The translations under genes and the position numbers were made by a program. This document shows positions 1-6,638 of a DNA stretch of 64,000 nt, in pieces. Source of the stretch: Schaalia sp. ZJ405. Its GTDB lineage: Bacteria > Actinomycetota > Actinomycetes > Actinomycetales > Actinomycetaceae. Position 1 is the stretch's first letter, and each line of letters starts with the position of its first letter. The stretch lies in the NCBI RefSeq assembly GCF_011038885.2, contig NZ_CP064952.1, forward strand, positions 1,674,001 through 1,738,000. Reading direction: 5' to 3'. The notes beneath the pieces were generated by a model. It had not been told where the DNA came from and did not search any database. It saw only the letters and a list, made by a program, of their open reading frames with translations.

Positions 1-145
1 ACCCCTATAGCGGCTGCGAGTGCTTTTTGAGTGTGGAACCCACATTTTGTCCTCGCATCGCGCACGTATGCGGCTAGTTGCTCTGCGTTCGACATCTGCA
101 TGGTTCGGACTGTACGACAAGACACGCCGTAATCGCAAGGGAAAA

Positions 146-282
146 CGGAAACATTTTGATCCTATTTTCCGGCATCTTTCAGCAGAATTGCAACGATGTA
201 ATTAAGCTATCCGTTTCCGTTCCCCTCAAACAGTGTGCATATCGGAAAACTTTCCGCTACAGTCGTTCCCATGAACGGAAAC
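146..282. promoter_or_regulatory. candidate operator region with CGGAAAC boxes
   Basis: The first 270 bases carry no gene I can support. CGGAAAC occurs at 146-152 and 276-282, its complement GTTTCCG at 213-219, and a near copy CGGAAAA at 243-249, directly around the start of the XRE regulator gene. Clustered, oppositely oriented boxes of this kind usually bind a phage repressor or Cro-like protein. That these bind the adjacent regulator is inference. Confidence 0.35.
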
Positions 283-507
283 GAAGCGGAACGTGAGCGC
301 ATTGGAGTAACACTCCGAACCATCCGCGAACTACGCGGATTCACCGTCGAAGAACTAGCCCACGAACTCGGGATTAGTCGACCTTACCTCTCAAACATCG
401 AGGCTGGACGTAAGAACCTCACCCCCAAGCTGACCACTAAGGCATGCTCAGTTCTTTTGATCCAGCAGAAGGCACTGATCCGTGAGGGTTATCTACCAAC
501 TCGATAG
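271..507 (+). CDS. XRE-family helix-turn-helix regulator (phage Cro/repressor-like)
   Basis: A 78-residue protein that is essentially one lambda-repressor-type HTH domain. The stretch GFTVEELAHELGISRPYLSN (about residues 26-45) is a typical helix-turn-helix, followed by IEAGRKN. I start it at the ATG at 271 because the upstream GTG at 235 adds twelve residues that do not belong to the domain and lie over the CGGAAAC boxes. It is the first gene of the rightward early region, so it most likely controls the lysis-lysogeny choice or early transcription by binding those boxes. A cytosolic DNA-binding role is well supported; Cro versus repressor cannot be told from sequence. Confidence 0.8.
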   Translation: MNGNEAERERIGVTLRTIRELRGFTVEELAHELGISRPYLSNIEAGRKNLTPKLTTKACSVLLIQQKALIREGYLPTR

Positions 508-527
508 GAACATCAGCAGAAAACAGC

Positions 528-556
528 AGTCCCAGCTGATCGCCTCAGCTGGGACT
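528..556 (+). other. perfect 12-bp hairpin before antirepressor gene
   Basis: AGTCCCAGCTGA (528-539) and TCAGCTGGGACT (545-556) form a perfect stem with a 5-base loop. No T-run follows; a purine-rich ribosome binding site comes next. It may slow or attenuate transcription, stabilise mRNA or bind a protein. Confidence 0.55.
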
Positions 557-573
557 AGAAGAAAGGAACACCC

Positions 574-1368
574 ATGAACGAGTTGATGCCCTTCAACTAC
601 AAGGGTAGCAGCGTCCGAGTTCTCACGGGAGCTGATGGACAACCGTGGTTCGTCGCAGCCGATGTGGCACGCATCCTGGAAATCGGGAACCCGTCGCAGG
701 CTATGACTCGTCTGGACGATGACGAGCGTACCCTCATTTCAAATGAGGGTCACGACCTCAACGTTGTCTCTGAGGCCGGTCTTTACTCCCTCATCCTGGG
801 AAGCCGCAAGCCTGAGGCTAAGGCATTCAAGCGTTGGGTAACGCACGAGGTTCTCCCCACGATTCGTAAAACCGGCTCCTACGGCAACCCCCTCGTCGAA
901 CTCACCGGACCTGAACTCATGGCCCGAGCACTCATCGAAGCCCAAGCCACACTTGCCGCCGCACAGCAACGCGCCATCACAGCAGAAACCAAGGTCGTGG
1001 AGCTTGCGCCCAAAGCCCGCCAGTTCGACAACTTCCTCAACGCTGAGGGCGACTACTCAGTTACTCAGGCCGCGCAAGCGTTAAACCGTGCTGGGGCCAA
1101 GACCGGGAGAAACCGCCTGCACGCCACCCTCGAAGCGTTGAAATGGATTTACAAGCCCAAAGGCCACCGCCACTGGCGGGTTTACCAAACCGCTTCAGAC
1201 CGAGGACTCCTGCGTTTGCGCCCCACGACTTGGCGTGACCAGCACACCGGCGTTGAGCACGCCGCACACACAATCCGAGTCACCCCTAAGGGCCTTGATG
1301 CCTTAGCCCGTCATTTCGGCGTGACTATCACCCCAGCAGACATTGAAGGAGACACTGATGCTGCCTGA
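574..1368 (+). CDS. phage antirepressor, Bro-N plus KilAC domains
   Basis: A 264-residue protein. Residues 1 to about 105 match the Bro-N/P22 antirepressor domain, with features such as PWFVAADVARILEIGN, SEAGLYSLILGSRKPEAKAF and FKRWVTHEVLPTIRKTGSY. A helical linker follows, and residues from about 140 to 255 resemble the C-terminal KilAC/ANT domain (LAPKARQFDNFLNAEGDYSV and the later WRVYQTASDRGLL). The gene begins at an ATG behind AGAAAGGA. Proteins of this architecture oppose phage repressors or control phage gene expression. It follows the XRE gene in the same direction and lies behind a strong hairpin at 528-556, consistent with a switch-region role. Confidence 0.88.
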   Translation: MNELMPFNYKGSSVRVLTGADGQPWFVAADVARILEIGNPSQAMTRLDDDERTLISNEGHDLNVVSEAGLYSLILGSRKPEAKAFKRWVTHEVLPTIRKTGSYGNPLVELTGPELMARALIEAQATLAAAQQRAITAETKVVELAPKARQFDNFLNAEGDYSVTQAAQALNRAGAKTGRNRLHATLEALKWIYKPKGHRHWRVYQTASDRGLLRLRPTTWRDQHTGVEHAAHTIRVTPKGLDALARHFGVTITPADIEGDTDAA

Positions 1369-1633
1369 CCTCACTACCCACGTTGCTTTCCCGCATGACC
1401 CCGCGTATCTCGTTGCTCCTGACGGCAGGGTGTATTCCCACAAGAAGGGTGGGTATCTGTCTGAGGAGAAAGGTCATGACCTTGTGTGGCGCAGGGTCCG
1501 GATCGGTCGTTACGACTATCGGGTTCGTGATTTGACGTTGATTCTCCACGGTTCGACTCGGCTTCTTGAAGAGCGCGTCCGAGCTGATTATGAGGATGAT
1601 CGCGTGTTTGACCCCGAAGATTTTTTGGCGTGA
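1358..1633 (+). CDS. small phage protein, possible NUMOD4-like N-terminus
   Basis: A 91-residue protein. I start it at the ATG at 1358, which has AAGGAG just upstream and overlaps the antirepressor end by 11 bases, rather than at a TTG at 1343. The segment YLVAPDGRVYSHKKGGYL resembles the NUMOD4 motif seen in HNH homing-type nucleases and phage DNA-binding proteins, but no HNH catalytic part is present. The C-terminus is acidic. The function is unknown; DNA binding is a guess from the motif. Confidence 0.6.
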   Translation: MLPDLTTHVAFPHDPAYLVAPDGRVYSHKKGGYLSEEKGHDLVWRRVRIGRYDYRVRDLTLILHGSTRLLEERVRADYEDDRVFDPEDFLA

Positions 1634-1715
1634 TGCGGCGTGATTATCGACGACGGCTACGACTGGCCGGTCGAGACGAGGAAAGCAACCGAAGAAGAAC
1701 TAGGGAGGCTGCGAG

Positions 1716-1928
1716 ATGGTCATCGAACAACGTTACGTCTCGATTGATGAGGCAGCCGTGATTCTCGGGAAAAGCGCAAGAACCATTCGTAGGTACATCT
1801 CGAGCGGCACGATCCGGGGAGCTAGGAAAGCCGGATTGTCCCAGACCTCACCGATTTTGATTCCACTGACTTCGCTTGAGCCTCAAAGGCTCGGAAAGGC
1901 GTTGACGAACATCGACGCTCACAAATAA
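1716..1928 (+). CDS. MerR/excisionase-type helix-turn-helix protein
   Basis: A 70-residue protein starting at ATG behind GGGAGG. The N-terminal part YVSIDEAAVILGKSARTIRR with YISSGTIRGARKAG is a winged HTH of the HTH_17/MerR-N kind, common in phage excisionases and small regulators. It sits in the early leftmost module. The integrase is at the opposite end of the prophage, so a role as excisionase is possible but unproven. A hairpin follows directly after the stop. Confidence 0.65.
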   Translation: MVIEQRYVSIDEAAVILGKSARTIRRYISSGTIRGARKAGLSQTSPILIPLTSLEPQRLGKALTNIDAHK

Positions 1929-1933
1929 AAACC

Positions 1934-1965
1934 GACCCCTACCAGGGGGCATCCGGGTAGGGGTC
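1934..1965 (+). other. hairpin between early genes
   Basis: GACCCCTACC (1934-1943) pairs with GGTAGGGGTC (1956-1965) around a 12-base loop. An AAAGGAGGG ribosome binding site follows, not a T-run. It is the second of three hairpins placed just upstream of a strong ribosome binding site in the early region. Confidence 0.55.
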
Positions 1966-1989
1966 AGACAACCCAAAGGAGGGTTACCA

Positions 1990-2106
1990 ATGCAAAACCA
2001 AGATTACCAGCCGAAGCATCGGGGCGAAAGGCGACGGGATGATCATGCGATCTATGTGCTTTTCGATGGGCGCGGTAGGCATCGTGGGGAAAGTGGGGAT
2101 GGGTGA
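1990..2106 (+). CDS. very small basic phage protein
   Basis: A 38-residue reading frame, rich in Arg, Asp and Gly. The ATG follows AAAGGAGGG at good spacing, the strongest ribosome binding site in this stretch, which is the main support. The C-terminal half contains FDGRGRHRGE. No family is recognised and the function is unknown. Confidence 0.5.
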   Translation: MQNQDYQPKHRGERRRDDHAIYVLFDGRGRHRGESGDG

Positions 2107-2133
2107 TGTGTGTTGTCGGTAGTATTTGGGGTG

Positions 2134-2355
2134 ATGTTTGTGGACGAGCAGGAGAAACGCCGACTACTCGCGGAGGTCAAGAGGACCAGCGAGGAGAGTC
2201 GAGCTGCGTCCGAAGCGGCAGAACGAGCTGCGGCAGAACGAGCTGCGGCAGTCCAAGCTGCGATGGATTCTGGGGTTCCTCGGCAAGAGATCGCAGATGC
2301 TGCTGGGATGCATCGGAACAACATTTATCGACTGATTGGGAAAACTTCCCGCTAA
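2134..2355 (+). CDS. small coiled-coil/HTH phage protein
   Basis: A 73-residue protein. The first two thirds are an Ala/Glu/Arg-rich amphipathic helix (SEESRAASEAAERAAAERAA), likely coiled coil. The end, DSGVPRQEIADAAGMHRNNI, is a resolvase/HTH_7-like helix-turn-helix. The start is uncertain: ATG at 2134, GTG at 2110 and GTG at 2140 are all in frame with weak ribosome binding sites. It is probably a dimeric DNA-binding accessory protein. Reading frames overlapping it in other phases are low-complexity shadows. Confidence 0.55.
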   Translation: MFVDEQEKRRLLAEVKRTSEESRAASEAAERAAAERAAAVQAAMDSGVPRQEIADAAGMHRNNIYRLIGKTSR

Positions 2356-2440
2356 CACAGTCAGGTGGGTTGCAAAGCTGCCCGCATGATGCTAATTTCC
2401 CTCATGTAGTCACCATGACTACAGATGAGTTAGAAGAAAA

Positions 2441-2483
2441 CCCGGACTGCCGTCTTTTCTTAGCGGAACAGCGGCAGCCCGGG
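2441..2483 (+). other. hairpin upstream of zinc-ribbon gene
   Basis: CCCGGACTGCCG (2441-2452) pairs with CGGCAGCCCGGG (2472-2483) with one mismatch and a 19-base loop. A strong AGGAGG site and the ATG at 2508 follow. The rest of 2356-2507 holds nothing else that I recognise. Confidence 0.5.
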
Positions 2484-2507
2484 CCTCGGTCCCCCTTAGG
2501 AGGAGAC

Positions 2508-2828
2508 ATGCCCAAGCATACCTACACACGCCGAAACACGCGCCCTCACTGCCCCACATGCGGCAAATTCACCACAGAAACACTCACATGCCCCTCGTGC
2601 AGCAAACCCCAAACCCAACCACAGGGCATCACGATCCCCCCGGTTGGAACCAGCGCACGAATCGACCTCGAATGGTCAGTTATCAGCCGAATCCGGAAAC
2701 ACCTACGAGGCACATTCACGACAGCTGAACGCGTTGCACCAAACGATGTTGCACTCATCGCGTCGCTGGCAATTGAAGTGGTGGAACAACTTCCACTATC
2801 GCCCGTCAAGGCGGTGGGTGACCGATGA
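2508..2828 (+). CDS. zinc-ribbon phage protein
   Basis: A 106-residue protein starting at ATG directly behind TTAGGAGGAGAC. An in-frame ATG at 2415 would add 31 residues but would run through the hairpin at 2441-2483, so I reject it. Residues 14-33 contain two CxxC knuckles (CPTC and CPSC) 14 residues apart, a zinc ribbon. The rest is mainly helical. The stop overlaps the next start (ATGA). Possible roles are nucleic-acid or protein binding in the early region; no family is recognised. Confidence 0.65.
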   Translation: MPKHTYTRRNTRPHCPTCGKFTTETLTCPSCSKPQTQPQGITIPPVGTSARIDLEWSVISRIRKHLRGTFTTAERVAPNDVALIASLAIEVVEQLPLSPVKAVGDR

Positions 2829-3541
2829 GCACCGTAGGAAAAGAGGTGACGACGGTGAATCGGGAGGATGTTTTTCAGATCGTTAATCTGGCTCGCAAAA
2901 ATGGTGGGCAACCAGACTTGCAAAACGCGGACCTTCGCTATGTGGATCTGCGATACATGGACCTGAGTAATGCGGACCTTCGCTATGCGGATCTGCGAGG
3001 CGCGAACCTGAGCGGTGCGGACCTTCGCTATGCGGATATGTCTTATACAGACCTGGCCAACGCAAATCTACAAGGCGTGAAGCTACAAAATACATACCTA
3101 TTCAAAGCAAATCTGCTAGGCGCGAGGCTACAAAAGGCTGACCTGAGCTATGCGGATCTGCGAGGTGCGAATCTGAGCGGTGCGAACCTGAGCGATGCGA
3201 ACTTGGAAGACGCGAATTTAGCTTACGCGCACCTAACGGGGACGAACTGGTACTGCCTTTGTGTCAACTCCACCCCATCCGTGGACGTATTTTTCTACCC
3301 CACTAGAGGGGGTTGGAGGGTAAAAATCGGCTGCTGGTTGGGAACGTTGGAGGACCTTGAAAAGATCATTTCTTCCGATGAAGACTGGCCCAGTGCCTTT
3401 GATGAAGAAGTTGAGCGTCGTCGCCTGGTTCTTAAAGCCTTTATTGAGCTTGCGCGTGCTCACGAAAACTATCACTCGGGGGCGGTTGATCGGCTGATCC
3501 GAACCTTCGTGGAGCCTGAACGAGGGGGCGATGTTTCATGA
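2825..3541 (+). CDS. pentapeptide-repeat protein
   Basis: A 238-residue protein. Residues about 30-140 consist of roughly 20 A(D/N)LXX pentapeptide repeats, such as NADLRYADLRGANLSGADLR, which fold as a right-handed square beta-helix. About 95 residues follow that are not repeats (YPTRGGWRVKIGCWLGTLED and a charged helical end). Some pentapeptide proteins mimic DNA and inhibit gyrase (the MfpA/Qnr group); others have unknown partners, so I do not assign a target. The DNA itself repeats near-identical 27-30-base units at about 2928-3060 and 3139-3210, which could recombine. It sits in a run of ATGA-overlapping early genes. Confidence 0.85.
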   Translation: MSTVGKEVTTVNREDVFQIVNLARKNGGQPDLQNADLRYVDLRYMDLSNADLRYADLRGANLSGADLRYADMSYTDLANANLQGVKLQNTYLFKANLLGARLQKADLSYADLRGANLSGANLSDANLEDANLAYAHLTGTNWYCLCVNSTPSVDVFFYPTRGGWRVKIGCWLGTLEDLEKIISSDEDWPSAFDEEVERRRLVLKAFIELARAHENYHSGAVDRLIRTFVEPERGGDVS

Positions 3542-3699
3542 GCGCCCGGGCTGTTGGTGCATATGTTTTTGTTCTCGCCGGTTGGCTTGTTGCGTCAGCT
3601 GAGGCGGTCCCGCTCGGTTTTGCGGTTGTCATCGCGTGTCTCCTTTATGCCCAGGGTGTGCGGATGATTTGGGTCGAAGCGAAGGAGAACCAGCGATGA
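3538..3699 (+). CDS. small phage membrane protein
   Basis: A 53-residue protein starting at ATG overlapping the previous stop and ending in ATGA overlap with the next gene. It has two hydrophobic segments, AVGAYVFVLAGWLVA and GFAVVIACLLYAQG, with a short loop and a charged C-terminus, so it is probably a two-pass membrane hairpin. Coupled overlaps on both sides support that it is translated. The role is unknown; superinfection or host membrane effects are typical for such early proteins but not shown here. Confidence 0.55.
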   Translation: MSARAVGAYVFVLAGWLVASAEAVPLGFAVVIACLLYAQGVRMIWVEAKENQR

Positions 3700-3968
3700 A
3701 CGAACTCACCGACGCAGAAGTCGCCCGCATCGAGACCTGTATAAGAAACGCTATGGGTTTCGTTAACAACACGATTTCTCTCTTTGACGAGGTACGGGAA
3801 GAACTTGGCGATGCCCACAATTCAATACCCCGGGGGAATCTTCTCTCTGATCGTCTCTCCCAGATGCGACGGCGGGTCATCGAGATACAAGACAAAACCA
3901 AGTACCTGCGGGCGGAGCTTAGGAACACCGATGTTCGTGACGAATTGGAAACGGAGTCGGACTGGTGA
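3696..3968 (+). CDS. hypothetical phage protein, helical
   Basis: A 90-residue acidic protein starting at ATG behind GAAGGAGAA. It is predicted helical (ELTDAEVARIETCIRNAM, DRLSQMRRRVIEIQDKTKYL). No conserved domain is recognised. It is translationally coupled to its neighbours: its start overlaps the membrane-protein stop and its stop overlaps the next GTG start. Confidence 0.6.
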   Translation: MNELTDAEVARIETCIRNAMGFVNNTISLFDEVREELGDAHNSIPRGNLLSDRLSQMRRRVIEIQDKTKYLRAELRNTDVRDELETESDW

Positions 3969-4165
3969 TTGTTGATTATTGGAGCGAAAACGTCATCAAC
4001 ATCCACAGCGACCTGGAGGATCAGGTGTGCATCAAAATCCACACCCCTAAGGGCGTGTTCCCTTTGACGCTTGCCTGCGAGGAGGCGTTGGTGATGGCGG
4101 ATGAGTTGACGATTGCCGCGCGTGAAAACCAGGCCCAATACCAAAGCGGGGGTGGTCGGAAATGA
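3965..4165 (+). CDS. hypothetical phage protein
   Basis: A 66-residue protein starting at GTG within the GTGA overlap with the previous stop. Short beta-type segments (CIKIHTPKGVFPLTL) are followed by a helix (CEEALVMADELTIAAREN). No family is recognised. Position and overlap on both sides support expression as part of the early operon. Confidence 0.55.
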   Translation: MIVDYWSENVINIHSDLEDQVCIKIHTPKGVFPLTLACEEALVMADELTIAARENQAQYQSGGGRK

Positions 4166-4281
4166 ACGGCCTGTATCGGGAGGGCTTCTATTACGAGGAG
4201 CCCGACCCTGTGGACATTCTCGACGAGGATGGGCCTGTGGAAAACCCTGACTGGTTGTATGAGTTTTACGCAGACAAATAA
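4162..4281 (+). CDS. very small acidic phage protein
   Basis: A 39-residue, strongly acidic and aromatic protein (FYYEEPDPVDILDEDG, NPDWLYEFYADK). The ATG overlaps the stop of the preceding gene. The function is unknown. Small acidic phage proteins sometimes mimic DNA or inhibit host enzymes, but nothing here shows that. Confidence 0.45.
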   Translation: MNGLYREGFYYEEPDPVDILDEDGPVENPDWLYEFYADK

Positions 4282-4303
4282 GAAGGAATGGAAGGGGCGA
4301 GGG

Positions 4304-4594
4304 GTGAATTTCACGAAGCTCCCACCGGCATCGGTCACAGACCGTGCGTTGTGCGCAACGTATGTCGACTCGGATAGGTGGTTTCCAACCCTAGCGGAAA
4401 AACATCAAGCCCTAGAGGCCATCGCGATTTGCCTTCAATGCCCGGTGCGTATCCAGTGTCGTCAGTGGGCGATTGACAGCGACGAACCGTTTGGGATTTG
4501 GGGTGGGTTAACACCGCGGGCGAGAGGTTTTAATAGCCTCGGGAGACACGTATCGAAAAACAATCCACAAGAAAAAGGACCTGAAAATGAATGA
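4304..4594 (+). CDS. WhiB-family iron-sulfur transcription factor (phage-encoded)
   Basis: A 96-residue protein from a GTG at 4304, the best start because longer alternatives run through the preceding gene. All WhiB hallmarks are visible: an isolated Cys (ALCATYV), the CxxCxxxxxC cluster (CLQCPVRIQC) that together bind a [4Fe-4S] cluster, the GIWGG turn, and a basic C-terminal region (LTPRARGF) for DNA contact. WhiB proteins bind the primary sigma factor domain 4 and redirect transcription. Phage copies (as in mycobacteriophage TM4) can repress host whiB2 and cause superinfection exclusion. Whether this one does so is inference. Confidence 0.88.
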   Translation: MNFTKLPPASVTDRALCATYVDSDRWFPTLAEKHQALEAIAICLQCPVRIQCRQWAIDSDEPFGIWGGLTPRARGFNSLGRHVSKNNPQEKGPENE

Positions 4595-5111
4595 TAAAAA
4601 GCTACCGCGTTTATCGCGGGCGAACACAACAATGGCTCTGCGGACGCTGGCCGTAGCGAAGCTCATTAAAGACCGCATACGGGAAGCAGAGTCTCAGGCG
4701 AGAACTTATTTGGCAGAAACAGCCATGACCCCAGGTGAACGGTTGATCGCAACCACTGATGATGGGGACGCGGTTGCGACCGTGAGCTTGTCAAAGCCGT
4801 CGTTTGTTGGGGGGCTTGTGGTGTCTGACCCGGTAGCTTTCGCCAGGTGGTGTGAGGCTCATGGTATTGACCATCACGGGAGGCCGTCGGTTGAGTTCCC
4901 TGAGTGGTTCACGGGCAAGGATAATCTACGGGCGATTGTTGAGGATGCTGGCGGGGAAATGCCCGACGGTTTAGAAGACACGCTGGTTGAGCGTAAGCCC
5001 TCGCTTCGGGTGTCCCAAACGCAAGACCAATCAACCCGCCTACTCGCAGAGTTCATCACATCCGCCGCTTTGTTGGAAGCTGCGACCTTGGTTGATGGTG
5101 ATGCACAATGA
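4587..5111 (+). CDS. phage recombination-module hypothetical protein
   Basis: A 174-residue protein starting at ATG behind AAAAGGA and overlapping the WhiB gene end. It has an N-terminal helix and a middle part resembling proteins encoded next to RecT in actinophages (PGERLIATTDDGDAVATVSL, FPEWFTGKDNL). No catalytic motif is visible. It overlaps the RecT start by four bases, so it is probably an accessory of the recombination module. Confidence 0.6.
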   Translation: MNDKKLPRLSRANTTMALRTLAVAKLIKDRIREAESQARTYLAETAMTPGERLIATTDDGDAVATVSLSKPSFVGGLVVSDPVAFARWCEAHGIDHHGRPSVEFPEWFTGKDNLRAIVEDAGGEMPDGLEDTLVERKPSLRVSQTQDQSTRLLAEFITSAALLEAATLVDGDAQ

Positions 5112-5995
5112 CATCCAACGAGATTGTATTGTCAATGGCCCCGGACGCGATTAAAGCGAGGATGAATTACGCGCAGGTTCTTGCTGGGTCTGGGTTGATT
5201 CCTTCGCATTTTCAACGTCAACCCGCAAATGTGTTGGTCGCGATTGAAACCGGTGCGGCGTTGGGGATTCCACCTATTCAAGCCTTGCAGGGTATCGCGG
5301 TGATTAACGGTAAGGCAACGATGTCGGCTGATCTCATGGCTGCTGTGGTGCGTAGGGCTGGGCACACGCTTAGGGTCCGTGAAGAAGGTGACCGGGTGAC
5401 TGCGATCCTGATTCGTCGTGATGATCCTGATTTTATGTTCACGGTTACGTGGACTCCACAAAAAGCCACCGAAGCGGGGTTGTGGGGACGTAAAGGCCCG
5501 TGGACGCAGTACCCCATGCAGATGCTGAGGTCTCGGGCGATCACGGAGGTGTGTCGCCAGGGAGCCTCCGACGCGTTATTTGGGTTGATTTACGCGCCTG
5601 AGGAGCTGGGGGCTGATGTGGATGAGGATGGGAATGTTGTGAGTGTGGACCGGTCACAACCACCCCATAACACGGACCACCCTCAGGTGGAGCACACTCC
5701 CGTCTCCACCCCGCAGGCCCCAGCTCAAGACGGTGATGACCAGGACCGTCAACGCCTGGTCGAGTCCATTTACAAGGTCGTGGAGTACCTCCAACTCAAA
5801 CCCGATGCCGTCAAAGCGTTGGTGCGTCGCGTGACGGGGAAAACCGCGTTTGTTCGTGACTTGCCGAGCGAGGATTTAGAAAAGGTTTTGGCTGAGCTTA
5901 AGGCGATTGTTAATAGTTTCCCAGACCCGTTACGACCTGTTGAAAATGACGGGGATGTTGTGGACGCGGAAATCGTTGAAGACGAGCAACCATGA
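5108..5995 (+). CDS. RecT-family single-strand annealing recombinase
   Basis: A 295-residue protein. The core carries the features of phage RecT proteins: VLVAIETGAALGIPPIQALQ, GIAVINGKATMSADLMAAVV, WTPQKATEAGLWGRKGPWTQ, and PMQMLRSRAITEVCRQGASD. RecT coats single strands and anneals them during phage recombination and replication. The C-terminal third is acidic and variable, typical of the family. No RecE-like exonuclease is next to it. It is translationally coupled to the gene before and to the RusA-like gene after. Confidence 0.92.
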   Translation: MTSNEIVLSMAPDAIKARMNYAQVLAGSGLIPSHFQRQPANVLVAIETGAALGIPPIQALQGIAVINGKATMSADLMAAVVRRAGHTLRVREEGDRVTAILIRRDDPDFMFTVTWTPQKATEAGLWGRKGPWTQYPMQMLRSRAITEVCRQGASDALFGLIYAPEELGADVDEDGNVVSVDRSQPPHNTDHPQVEHTPVSTPQAPAQDGDDQDRQRLVESIYKVVEYLQLKPDAVKALVRRVTGKTAFVRDLPSEDLEKVLAELKAIVNSFPDPLRPVENDGDVVDAEIVEDEQP

Positions 5996-6465
5996 GCGGG
6001 CAAATACAATTCTTTGTTCCAGGAGTTCCAGTACCTGAAGGGTCCACGAAGTATGTAGGGAAAACACGGTCTGGGAAACCACGGATCACGCACGACAATC
6101 CCCGGCTAAACGGGTGGAGGCATAAAATATGCGACATCGCTGTTCTCGCCGCTGGGAAAGAAGGATGGTCGTTCCCATTAGATGAGCCGGTGATCGTTAT
6201 TGCCGACTTTTATCTTCCACGCCCAAAAAACCCGAAATTCAAGGACCAAGCAGCAACAAAACCAGACCTGGATAAACTCCAGCGCGCCGTTGGTGACGCG
6301 CTGGCATGCAAGGGTGGGGTCCTGGCTGAGGATTCTCGGATTATCGGCTGGTATTCGTCGAAACGTTGGGCAAAGACGACACCAAGCAAGCCCCCAAACC
6401 CTTTTGGAGAGCCGTCGGGACCGGGTGTGCGCGTCACGGTGATACGCCAGGGGGTGGTGTTTTGA
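5992..6465 (+). CDS. RusA-like Holliday-junction resolvase
   Basis: A 157-residue protein. The N-terminus FFVPGVPVPEGSTKYV and the pair of acidic motifs KPDLDKLQRAVGDAL and VLAEDSRI match RusA, whose conserved Asp residues bind the metal that cuts Holliday junctions. The enzyme resolves branched phage DNA before packaging. It overlaps RecT by four bases and shares one base with the next start. Assignment is by motif and context; the family is divergent. Confidence 0.85.
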   Translation: MSGQIQFFVPGVPVPEGSTKYVGKTRSGKPRITHDNPRLNGWRHKICDIAVLAAGKEGWSFPLDEPVIVIADFYLPRPKNPKFKDQAATKPDLDKLQRAVGDALACKGGVLAEDSRIIGWYSSKRWAKTTPSKPPNPFGEPSGPGVRVTVIRQGVVF

Positions 6466-6638
6466 TGAGGAAGCCGCCGTATCCGCGTATACGCGGTCAT
6501 GTGTGTCCCTGGTGTGGTGCATGGTCCCCTATCCCGTGGGAAAACCGCGTGCCGCACAGGTGCCTGTCAGCGAAAAACCCACAAGAAAACAACCAGTCGG
6601 TCAGGAGGGATCGTCGGCATGAGAATCAGGACAATTAA
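6465..6638 (+). CDS. small zinc-finger-like phage protein
   Basis: A 57-residue protein whose ATG shares its first base with the RusA stop. CPWC (about residues 18-21) and a later HRC (35-37) could bind zinc. The rest is basic and polar. The function is unknown. It overlaps the next gene by 20 bases, which is common in this compact module. Confidence 0.5.
   Translation: MRKPPYPRIRGHVCPWCGAWSPIPWENRVPHRCLSAKNPQENNQSVRRDRRHENQDN

Noticed and set aside
20..205. Short rightward reading frame at the left edge
   Set aside because: No ribosome binding site, no domain, unusual Arg/His-rich composition; lies in what looks like regulatory DNA.
1640..1747. Possible 35-residue frame from GTG between two early genes
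   Set aside because: No ribosome binding site and 32-base overlap with a well-supported gene; cannot be supported beyond being open.
2415..2507. Alternative upstream start of the zinc-ribbon gene
   Set aside because: It has no good ribosome site and would translate through a hairpin; the ATG at 2508 has AGGAGG.
2928..3210. Regular DNA repeats that could suggest a CRISPR array
   Set aside because: They encode pentapeptide repeats in one continuous protein frame; no unique spacers.
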